Shown here: positions 57,048 through 64,000 of the stretch, piece after piece | Layout of the letters: the number at the start of each line of letters is the position of its first letter | Numbering within the stretch: the first letter of the stretch is position 1 | From: Peptoniphilus sp. KCTC 25270 | GTDB taxonomy: Bacteria; Bacillota; Clostridia; Tissierellales; Peptoniphilaceae | Reading direction: 5' to 3' | Assembly (NCBI RefSeq): GCF_021012875.1 | Contig: NZ_JAJMZJ010000002.1 | Coordinates: 124,001 to 188,000, forward strand | Length of the DNA stretch: 64,000 nt | The notes under the pieces: model-generated | What the model saw: only the letters and a program-made list of their open reading frames with translations | What the model was told of the DNA's origin: nothing | Databases searched by the model: none | Made by a program: the position numbers and the translations under genes

Positions 57048-58808
57048 TTCTTCAAAGGCATCCACTAAGTCGATTCCTTTGGTATAAAGTTTGTAATAAA
57101 ATCCTTCTTTTTCCATTAATTCTTTGTGATTTCCTTCTTCTATAATTCCATCTTCCTTCGTCATAACCAAAATCTTATCGGCATTTTCTACGGTAGAAAG
57201 ACGATGAGCAATGGTGATGGTTGTCCTTCCTTGGGTTAATTTTTCCAAAGACTTTTGAATAATGGCTTCGGATTCGTTATCCAAAGCACTGGTTGCTTCA
57301 TCCAAAATCAAAATTGGTGGATTTTTTAGGAATACTCGTGCAATAGAAATTCTCTGTTTTTGCCCTCCAGAAAGTTTCACGCCTTTTTCCCCAACGTAGG
57401 TTTTGAATCCGTCTTCTAAATTTATAATGAAATTATAGGCATTGGCCAATTTCGCCGCTTCGATTACCTCTTCCTCTGTGGCGTCTGGTTTTCCGTAACG
57501 AATGTTTTCCATTATGTTGGCACTAAATAAATAGACGTCTTGTTGCACCATTCCTATATGGTTTCGCAAACTTTCTAAGGTTAATTCTCGAATATTTTGT
57601 CCGTCAATTGTAATCGATCCAGCATCCAAATCATAAAAGCGAGGAATTAAATTGCAAATGGTTGTTTTCCCTGCTCCCGATGGACCTACCAAAGCAATGT
57701 TTTCTCCTGGCTGAATTTTTAGATTAAAATCTTCCAAAACGGTTTCTTTGCCGTTTTCATAGGAAAAATAAGCATGATCAAAGACAATTTCTCCCTTTAC
57801 ATTTTCCAAAATTTTAGGATTTTCGATTTCTTTGATTTCTGACTGTGTAGCCATAATTTCTTGGAAACGCTCAATGCCTGTCATTCCCTTTTGGAAAGTT
57901 TCTGTAAAATCAATAATTCTTCGAACGGTAGTAAGCATAGTGGTTACATACATAATATAGGCCACCATATCTCCAGGAAGAATTTTTCCTGCCATCATAA
58001 AGTATCCGCCGCCAATAATAACGATTAAATACATAATTCCATCGAATACTTTTGTGATGGTATTAAAACCTGCCATGGATCGATAAAAATCTTTTTTTAT
58101 AAATAAGAATTTATCATTTTCCTTGTTGAAACGTTTCTCTTCCATTTCTTCATTGGCAAAGGATTTGGTTACGCGAATCCCGGCAAGACTATCCTCTATG
58201 GTCGCGTTCAAATCCCCCATATGAGCTCTTTGGTTTCTTTGGGCTCGTAACATGCGTTGGCGGAATCCATTGGCTGCTAGGGCCATTATAGGCACCATAG
58301 CATAGAGTACAAGGGTTAAAGGGAGGTTAATAGAAGCCAAAATAAAAAAGGTAGCTACAAATTTCAACGCTCCTATAAAATATTCTTCGGGACAATGATG
58401 GGCAAATTCTGTAATGTCGAACAAATCGTTGGTAATTCGACTCATAATTTGGCCGACTTTTGTGTCGTTATAAAAACTTGCGCTTAAAGTTTGTAAATGA
58501 GAATACACCGCCCGGCGCATATCCCGTTCAATAGACGCTCCCATAATATGTCCAATACTTGTCATATAATAGGATGCAATAACTTCAACAATTTTAATTA
58601 CCAAAAACAAAATGGCACTTTTTGTAATGACATTGTAGGTAATCAGAGATAAATCTTGCGTCCCTAAATTGGTAATATGACGCAAAATCATTGGCAATAC
58701 AATTTCCGAAACCGTAGTTAAACCGGCACAAAGCAAATCTGTAAACAAGATGCCGTAATAGGGCTTAAAATACGGTTTTACGTATCCAATTTTTTGTTTT
58801 AAGTCCAT
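57045..58808 (-). CDS. ABC transporter, fused permease and ATPase
   Basis: 587-residue half-size exporter: six membrane helices (about 15-300), then ATPase with Walker A GPSGAGKTT, signature KLSGGQKQRISIARVFL and Walker B ILILDEATSALDNES. It belongs to the MsbA/MdlB/Sav1866 group (lipids, drugs or peptides). As a lone half-transporter it should form a homodimer. It follows TraX by 12 bp. Confidence 0.92.
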   Translation of the reverse strand: MDLKQKIGYVKPYFKPYYGILFTDLLCAGLTTVSEIVLPMILRHITNLGTQDLSLITYNVITKSAILFLVIKIVEVIASYYMTSIGHIMGASIERDMRRAVYSHLQTLSASFYNDTKVGQIMSRITNDLFDITEFAHHCPEEYFIGALKFVATFFILASINLPLTLVLYAMVPIMALAANGFRQRMLRAQRNQRAHMGDLNATIEDSLAGIRVTKSFANEEMEEKRFNKENDKFLFIKKDFYRSMAGFNTITKVFDGIMYLIVIIGGGYFMMAGKILPGDMVAYIMYVTTMLTTVRRIIDFTETFQKGMTGIERFQEIMATQSEIKEIENPKILENVKGEIVFDHAYFSYENGKETVLEDFNLKIQPGENIALVGPSGAGKTTICNLIPRFYDLDAGSITIDGQNIRELTLESLRNHIGMVQQDVYLFSANIMENIRYGKPDATEEEVIEAAKLANAYNFIINLEDGFKTYVGEKGVKLSGGQKQRISIARVFLKNPPILILDEATSALDNESEAIIQKSLEKLTQGRTTITIAHRLSTVENADKILVMTKEDGIIEEGNHKELMEKEGFYYKLYTKGIDLVDAFEE

Positions 58809-58820
58809 AGCTCTCCTTTC

Positions 58821-59624
58821 TTATCCAATCCACATTGGAATTATATAGACACGCAGAAAATAAATAAATAGCAAATGACCTGGATAAAAAGCGTAGAAAA
58901 AATATTTTGGTAAATTCCCTCTTTTCCCATTGTAAAAATAAAGAAGAGGAAGAGACAAATAGACAACGCCATACATAGGGGCTTCAAATAAAAATCCAAA
59001 GATTCCCATGGCCATCGTTCGAATTCGGTCGCTATTCACCAAATAGAAAAGCAACATTGCTATAATTCCATTGGCACCATAATCCACTTGGGCGACAACT
59101 GCCAAAGTAGCCGTTCCCAAAAAAATAAATCCTTGAAAAATAATTTCTTTCATTCCCGTCTGATGTTCACGTACCCACTCTATCAGAAAAATCATAAGAG
59201 AGCCTAAGGCCAATGTAAAAAATACGTTTTGATGGTTCCAGTTGAGGGTTCCAAACAATCCATAATCAAAAGGAATTTCTGAAATCAAACCAAATAAAAA
59301 CAAACGGAGAATCATTTTTTTATTGTCCTTGGTTAATAAAGTTCCTTGAACAATAAAAAAGCAATAGATTGGAAAAGCAATTCTTCCCAGCAAAGTCATA
59401 ATTGCTCCTAGCTGCGCCCCCATTTCCATGGCCCAGAATTGTTGAAATCCTACATAGCCTATCCCACCAAGGGCATACAAAGTATGGCTTTGAGAAATAT
59501 GGTCCAAAAGCATAAAGATACAGGCCAAAACTTTTAAGGTACTCCCAGATAGGCCTCCTTCCCTCTTCCAGTTCTGCAATAAATTTTCTTTTTCATAAGA
59601 GGTCCAAATACCACTATTTTCCAT
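58821..59624 (-). CDS. TraX family protein
   Basis: 267 residues from ATG 59624 (GGAGG box); about eight to nine membrane helices. LKVLACIFMLLDHISQ, GRIAFPIYCFFIVQG and FLFGLISEIPFDYGLF are the TraX motifs. TraX was first known from F-plasmid pilin acetylation; chromosomal members in Firmicutes are thought to be membrane acyltransferase-like but have no settled role. It overlaps the CDF gene by 11 bp. Confidence 0.88.
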   Translation of the reverse strand: MENSGIWTSYEKENLLQNWKREGGLSGSTLKVLACIFMLLDHISQSHTLYALGGIGYVGFQQFWAMEMGAQLGAIMTLLGRIAFPIYCFFIVQGTLLTKDNKKMILRLFLFGLISEIPFDYGLFGTLNWNHQNVFFTLALGSLMIFLIEWVREHQTGMKEIIFQGFIFLGTATLAVVAQVDYGANGIIAMLLFYLVNSDRIRTMAMGIFGFLFEAPMYGVVYLSLPLLYFYNGKRGNLPKYFFYAFYPGHLLFIYFLRVYIIPMWIG

Positions 59625-60798
59625 CCATTTCCTCCATGTCCAATTCATTATGGTAATCCAAATCGAAAGTTACAATTAGCTGATATTCTGGATGTTCTAA
59701 TGCTACTACGCGATTTAATTCTTCAATGATTTCTCTTTCTGTCTTTTCATATTCCAAAGGCACCAAAATATCAAAAATAACATTGATTCCTTGGTATCTT
59801 TCCACAATTCGAAAATCGTGGAAACCTAATTTTTTGTCTATAGAAGCCAACTTTTTCTCAATATAATTTCGCACTTCCATGGTCTTTGGATCATTGACCT
59901 GAATCGGATCCATGTGGATGGTTGCATTGACTCCATATTGATGCTCTAATTCCCGCTCAATATGATCAATGATTTCGTGAAGTTCAATAATGTCTTCTTC
60001 CGCATTCACCTCTACATGAACCGTTAAAAATTTCTTAGAAGGCCCATAATCATGAACCATTAAATCATGAATTCCCAAAACGCCTTCAAAAGAAGAAATG
60101 AACTCTTTCACTTCTCGAACCTTTTCGCTATCAGGTCCTTCCCCTAAAATTTGATCCATGGTTGTCTTCAAAATGTCCCATCCACTCTTAAAAATAACCA
60201 CGGTCACAAGAAGCCCTACAAATCCATCTATATTTATGGAAAATATCAACAATACAATCATGGATAACAAAACGCCAGATGTTGCAATCACATCGTTTCT
60301 TGCATCCATTCCCGTGGCATAAATTAACTCAGAGGAAACTCTTTTTCCTAAGTTTGTGTTGTATTTGTAAAGGCCAAATTTTACTATAATGGACAAAATC
60401 AAAACGACAAAAGTCCAAATACTCGTAGAAATCTCTTTCGGATGTAAGATGGAATCCACGCTCTCTCGCAAAAGAGAAATTCCTGCCCAAAAAATAATGA
60501 TTCCCACTGCAATAGATGCCAAATATTCAATTCGAGCATGACCAAAAGGGTGTTCTTTATCTGCTGGTTTTTCTGAAATTTTAAAACTTACCAAAGAAAC
60601 TATAGAAGAAAGCATATCCGTTAAGTTGTTGATTCCATCCGCCGTAATGGATACCGCACCAGTGATGGTACCAATGGCGATTTTTGAAGTCGATAGAAAC
60701 CCATTGGCCAACAAACCAATGCTCGCTGATTTTTGTCCCATTTTTTGTCGCTGTTCTTTATTATCAATAATTGTATTTTCCCCAAAATCCTCTTTCAA
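59614..60798 (-). CDS. Cation diffusion facilitator, MntE-like
   Basis: 394 residues: about six membrane helices and a long cytoplasmic C-terminus (about 220-394). HPFGHARIEYLA is a CDF signature. The metal site reads NxxxD in DGINNLTDM (helix II) and DxxxD in DARNDV (helix V), the combination reported for manganese exporter MntE, rather than the HxxxD of zinc carriers. Mn2+ efflux is inferred. It is first of a three-gene unit with TraX and an ABC exporter. Confidence 0.9.
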   Translation of the reverse strand: MKEDFGENTIIDNKEQRQKMGQKSASIGLLANGFLSTSKIAIGTITGAVSITADGINNLTDMLSSIVSLVSFKISEKPADKEHPFGHARIEYLASIAVGIIIFWAGISLLRESVDSILHPKEISTSIWTFVVLILSIIVKFGLYKYNTNLGKRVSSELIYATGMDARNDVIATSGVLLSMIVLLIFSINIDGFVGLLVTVVIFKSGWDILKTTMDQILGEGPDSEKVREVKEFISSFEGVLGIHDLMVHDYGPSKKFLTVHVEVNAEEDIIELHEIIDHIERELEHQYGVNATIHMDPIQVNDPKTMEVRNYIEKKLASIDKKLGFHDFRIVERYQGINVIFDILVPLEYEKTEREIIEELNRVVALEHPEYQLIVTFDLDYHNELDMEEMDGK

Positions 60799-60977
60799 CC
60801 CGATCCTCCTCTCTCCTATAATTCCATATCGTAATTCTATATTATATCATACAAAAAGGATTTTTTGCCCTTTTCCATCTTAGGATTTATTTTGAAAATT
60901 AGAAATTTTACAAATCATTTTTTGTACTATCTATTCTTTTTCACAAAAAGAGGATATAATAACTAGGAGGTGATATT

Positions 60978-62141
60978 ATGGCTCTTACGCTAAAAAAATT
61001 ATTACAACTTCAACACTTTCAAGAATTTAAGTGTATTGCTGGCCACAATGGAATGGATCGCATTATTACATCTACAGGAATTTTAGACTACGAACCCATT
61101 TTGGATCCAGATATGGACTATGAGGAAGTATTTAATCCAAATTGTTTTGTCTTATCGAGTCTTTTGTTTGCAAGAAACAACCCTGATTCCATTTTGCCTA
61201 CAATTATTGAATTAAATAAGTCCCATATTTCAGCCTTCGCTTTCAAAGATATTTTATTTGATCAACTGCCTCAAGAGGTTATTGATTATGCAAACATTCA
61301 AAATTTCCCTATTTTTCAGTTCTCTGACACGTGGTTTGAAAATATCATTTTCTCTATTATGGATGCCGTTCAATCAGAAAATGATGAAATTTTGACGGAG
61401 GGTACCATTAAAGATTTGATTCAAATGAAATTACCTCCCAGTCAGGTTCATTCTCTAGCGGCAAATCTATCTATTAATTATCATCAATATTTGACTTGTT
61501 TTTATATTGAAATGAAAGGGGAAAAATCTAGTTATCAAGCAGAAAACACCTTGAAAAGTGCCCATCAAAACAAAGAATTACAACAAAAAGTTTTGGTCGC
61601 AAAATATAAAAAAGGATTCTTTTTATTGATTACGGGAGATTCCAAAGACCAAAAAGAATATTGCGATGCTTTTTTCAACCTTCTTCCTTTTACAAAGGAA
61701 CAGTTGGCTGAAATTGCCATCGTCTCTCAAAGTGAAATTCTTCCTGCCAAAGGCTCTTTAAGCAATGTGATTCAGCAAAGTTATCATGGATACATTGGCG
61801 CAAAAGTGTTGGAAAAAACCTTCTGTCTTTACGACGAATTGGGGACCTTAAAGTTCTTAATTCCCCTTCATAAATCTCATGAAATGGACGAATACTATCG
61901 AAAAAATATGCATCTTCTTCGTCAAGAACGAGATCTATTCGATACGGCTCAGCATTTTATTTCTGAAAGAGGAAATATTAACAAAACCGCTGAAGCCTGT
62001 TTTTGCCATCCTAACACAATTCGCTACCGCTTAAAGCGAATCAAACAACTTCTCTCCCTTCCCCAAGATGGAGAGCACGAATTGTACGAAGAATTATCCA
62101 CTATCTTAAAACTGTATAAGCTTTACCATGTAGAAAAATAA
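60978..62141 (+). CDS. PucR-family transcriptional regulator
   Basis: 387 residues. The N-terminal PucR domain (5-130) begins LTLKKLLQLQHFQEFKCIAGHNGMDR, and the C-terminal helix-turn-helix (about 325-380) reads NINKTAEACFCHPNTIRYRL. Related proteins sense purines, amino acids or GABA. It is divergent from the CDF operon with 180 bp between, and has its own terminator. GGAGGTG precedes the ATG. Confidence 0.88.
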   Translation: MALTLKKLLQLQHFQEFKCIAGHNGMDRIITSTGILDYEPILDPDMDYEEVFNPNCFVLSSLLFARNNPDSILPTIIELNKSHISAFAFKDILFDQLPQEVIDYANIQNFPIFQFSDTWFENIIFSIMDAVQSENDEILTEGTIKDLIQMKLPPSQVHSLAANLSINYHQYLTCFYIEMKGEKSSYQAENTLKSAHQNKELQQKVLVAKYKKGFFLLITGDSKDQKEYCDAFFNLLPFTKEQLAEIAIVSQSEILPAKGSLSNVIQQSYHGYIGAKVLEKTFCLYDELGTLKFLIPLHKSHEMDEYYRKNMHLLRQERDLFDTAQHFISERGNINKTAEACFCHPNTIRYRLKRIKQLLSLPQDGEHELYEELSTILKLYKLYHVEK

Positions 62142-62169
62142 TCTCTAGAAAATTCTAGAGATTTTTTTG
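62140..62169 (+). terminator. Terminator of PucR gene
   Basis: Stem AATCTCTAGAA/TTCTAGAGATT followed by TTTTT. Confidence 0.85.
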
Positions 62170-62198
62170 TTGACAAATTTCTCTTTTTGTATTATTGT
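62170..62198 (+). promoter_or_regulatory. Promoter of YtrA-type GntR/ABC operon
   Basis: -35 TTGACA (62170-62175), 17-bp spacer, -10 TATTGT (62193-62198). Confidence 0.6.
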
Positions 62199-62204
62199 AA
62201 TGTT

Positions 62205-62222
62205 GTATTAAGTTAGTAATAC
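62205..62222. promoter_or_regulatory. Candidate GntR operator GTATTA-N6-TAATAC
   Basis: Perfect 6-bp inverted repeat at the predicted start of transcription, before the AGGAGG box. The following gene is a YtrA-type repressor, so autoregulation is likely. Confidence 0.6.
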
Positions 62223-62237
62223 AGTTAGGAGGTAATT

Positions 62238-62615
62238 ATGGAATTCAATGGAAACCAACCCATATACCTGCAACTGCTAGAAGAATTTTATCGTTTGCTT
62301 ACATCGGACGAATGGAAACCAGGAGAAAAAATCCCTTCCGTTCGCCAGCTCGCCAGCATTTATGGCGTCAACCCAAATACGATTCAAAAGGCATTGCAGG
62401 AATTAGAACGAGAAAATTTAGCCATTTCAGACCGAACAAGAGGTCGATTTATCACGGAGGACGTTGCTTTGATTGAAAATTTAAGAGAAAGATCCTTCTT
62501 GGAAATTTGCGATCAGCTAATCCAAGTAGCGGAAGACTTAAAAATGAAACCCGAAACAGCTTTGCGTTTTATTGAAAGCCGTTGGAATAAAAAAGAGGAG
62601 GAAAACCATGGTTGA
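62238..62615 (+). CDS. GntR-family regulator, YtrA subfamily
   Basis: 125 residues: winged helix (10-75, with PSVRQLASIYGVNPNTIQKAL) and only a short helical tail, the YtrA layout. Such repressors control adjacent ABC transporters, often responding to wall-active antibiotics. It overlaps the ABC ATPase gene by 8 bp. Confidence 0.92.
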   Translation: MEFNGNQPIYLQLLEEFYRLLTSDEWKPGEKIPSVRQLASIYGVNPNTIQKALQELERENLAISDRTRGRFITEDVALIENLRERSFLEICDQLIQVAEDLKMKPETALRFIESRWNKKEEENHG

Positions 62616-63300
62616 TATTCTTTGTAAAAATCTTTCCATCTCCTATGGAGAAGTCCATGCCTTAAATGGCTTAGATTTTCAACACAATGGCGGTGGAATC
62701 ATCGGTTTGCTTGGAGTCAATGGATCCGGAAAAACGACTTTATTGCGAATTTTAGCAGGACTAGAAATGAACTATTCTGGGGAAGTTTCCCTTAACGGAA
62801 TTCGTCCTTCTTACAAAACCAAAGGTTTTGTTTCCTACCAGCCTGATCATATTCCTTTCGGGAAAAATTATCGCATTTCCGAAATATTAAAAATTTACGG
62901 AAATTTCTTTGAAGATTTTGATCGAAGAAAATGTTCCAATGTTTTGGTAAATCTTGGATTAAAAGAAAGTATGCATCTAAGGGAAATGAGCAAAGGGATG
63001 CAAGATAAGCTTATGATTGCCCTTAGTCTATGTAGAAATTCGGAGCTTTATTTATTGGACGAACCCATTAGTGGCGTAGATGTATCGGCGCGAAAAGAAA
63101 TTCGAGAAATCATTTTAGATATCTACAACCCAGAATCTCTTGTTCTGATTTCCACCCATATGATTCGTACCATCGAACCACTTTTGGATCGAGCGATTTT
63201 AATGGAACAGGGAAAAATCCTTATGAACGACGAAATCGACGTTCTTCGCTCTAAGTTCAATAGAGATTTAGAAGGTACTTTTGAGGAGGTTTACAAATGA
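62608..63300 (+). CDS. ABC transporter ATP-binding protein
   Basis: 230 residues from ATG 62608 behind GAGGAGG. Walker A GVNGSGKTT, Walker B LYLLDEPISGVD and H-loop ISTHM are intact. The signature reads MSKGMQDKLMIAL instead of LSGGQ, as in many YtrB/BcrA-type exporters. A 12-residue upstream extension lies inside the GntR gene and is rejected. ATGA overlap with the next gene. Confidence 0.92.
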   Translation: MVDILCKNLSISYGEVHALNGLDFQHNGGGIIGLLGVNGSGKTTLLRILAGLEMNYSGEVSLNGIRPSYKTKGFVSYQPDHIPFGKNYRISEILKIYGNFFEDFDRRKCSNVLVNLGLKESMHLREMSKGMQDKLMIALSLCRNSELYLLDEPISGVDVSARKEIREIILDIYNPESLVLISTHMIRTIEPLLDRAILMEQGKILMNDEIDVLRSKFNRDLEGTFEEVYK

Positions 63301-64000
63301 AATCTTTAATTTATATGCAATTTCGAGAAGTAAGAAATGTTTTGCTTTCTCTCATTCTCGCCTCTATTTTTTTCACCATCTTAGGAATATTTACTGGACC
63401 TGCTTTGGGAATCCCTCTCACTTTTTTATTGGTTGGAGCCAGTATAATCTACACCCTTACAAAAATTCATAAAATGTTTTTTGGAGAATACGCAAGTTTC
63501 TATTCTGCCCTACCTATTTCTCCCAAAAAAGTATTAGGAAGCCAATTTCTATTCTTTCTACTTTTCTTCCTAATTTTAATCTTATTGATTCTTTTTTCTA
63601 TAGGAGCAACTCTCTTCATTTTCCTAGAATCTCAACCACAGGATGCATGGTCTTCCTTTACAATGGAACTTCAGAGATTTCTCTCATCCCTACAATCCCT
63701 ACCCCCTCGTTTCTACTTGATGCTGGTATTGCTTTCTATCATTGGTATCATCCATGATATTTTTTCCATTCTCTTTGCCATGCATGTAGGCAGCGAAAAA
63801 AATTGGAGAAGACTCGGATTCGGTGGCCCAATTCTTGTATTCACTCTTCTTTCCATTGCTGAATCCATTGTAGAAGGAATTTTGGCGAATTTCTCTTTTG
63901 CCAATCTTCCAATTGGTGATGTAAATTCCTCCTTCCCTGAAGTTTGGAACCTACATTTTGAATCATTATCTCTCGCTGTTCTTGCTTTTTCTGTTGTTGT
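63297..64000 (+). CDS. ABC transporter permease, incomplete at window end
   Basis: Opens at ATG 63297 (ATGA overlap with the ATPase stop) and stays open for 234 codons to the window edge. Hydrophobic segments are seen at about 15-50, 80-110 and 140-170, then near 185-205 and the end. The start MKSLIYMQFREVRNVLLSL is typical of ABC-2 permeases. It should pair with the upstream ATPase as the membrane part of a YtrA-controlled exporter. Confidence 0.85.
   Translation, partial: MKSLIYMQFREVRNVLLSLILASIFFTILGIFTGPALGIPLTFLLVGASIIYTLTKIHKMFFGEYASFYSALPISPKKVLGSQFLFFLLFFLILILLILFSIGATLFIFLESQPQDAWSSFTMELQRFLSSLQSLPPRFYLMLVLLSIIGIIHDIFSILFAMHVGSEKNWRRLGFGGPILVFTLLSIAESIVEGILANFSFANLPIGDVNSSFPEVWNLHFESLSLAVLAFSVV

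Overview
The window reads as chromosome of a low-GC Gram-positive anaerobe (Bacillota, Clostridia/Tissierellia-like); I cannot name a genus. The reasons are AT-rich intergenic DNA, strong GGAGG ribosome-binding sites, CtsR/McsA/McsB/ClpC and ClpB heat-shock genes with CtsR boxes, ferredoxin-linked 2-oxoacid oxidoreductase, hydroxylamine reductase, a K+-dependent membrane pyrophosphatase and rubrerythrin. Serine dehydratase, branched-chain 2-oxoacid oxidoreductase, an oligopeptide importer, a CtlX-type hydrolase and a RocB-like peptidase suggest amino-acid and peptide fermentation beside a complete lower-glycolysis operon. I see no rRNA, tRNA, IS element, prophage or CRISPR array.

Layout. 0-0.7 kb: start of the S10 ribosomal-protein operon (rpsJ, first codons of rplC) with promoter and long structured leader. 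0.9-6.4 kb: an OatA-like acyltransferase, then dnaJ-like/clpB under a promoter bracketed by two CtsR boxes. 6.5-14.4 kb: a FabK-like FMN enzyme, ddl-rnr-smpB, a membrane-anchored Mur ligase with an alpha/beta hydrolase, and a small membrane protein. 14.4-18.6 kb: RocB-like peptidase divergent from a GntR/FCD regulator, then a fusion of GNAT to a catalytically dead glutamate-racemase-like domain, coupled to DHFR. 18.6-24.5 kb: ctsR-mcsA-mcsB-clpC-radA. 24.6-31.6 kb: DMT transporter, secG-hppA, nhaC, sdaAB-sdaAA. 31.7-38.3 kb: murA and oppABCDF. 38.4-45.1 kb: gap-pgk-tpiA-gpmI-eno with sixA-like and glyoxalase genes. 45.4-49.5 kb: ctlX, hcp, a CRP/FNR-family regulator and an EcsC-like gene. 49.8-53.6 kb: a P-loop ATPase, VorDBAC-type oxidoreductase and rubrerythrin. 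53.6-57 kb: a decayed gene fragment, a fluoride-riboswitch-controlled antiporter, a stalk-domain protein cut from its signal peptide by a stop codon, tmRNA and a small membrane protein. 57-64 kb: ABC exporter, TraX, CDF transporter, PucR regulator, and a YtrA-type GntR/ABC operon running off the end.

How it works together. Peptide uptake (Opp), deamination (SdaAAB) and oxidative decarboxylation (Vor) feed reduced ferredoxin and acyl-CoA; HppA and NhaC handle sodium and proton gradients. CtsR probably controls both Clp loci. The observations most worth a second look are the GNAT-racemase pseudoenzyme fused and translationally coupled to DHFR, the membrane-tethered Mur ligase lacking a nucleotide-binding N-domain, the fluoride riboswitch on a CPA antiporter beside a possible DUF190 remnant, and a dyad placed exactly at -41.5 from the predicted hcp start that also forms the terminator of the regulator gene.
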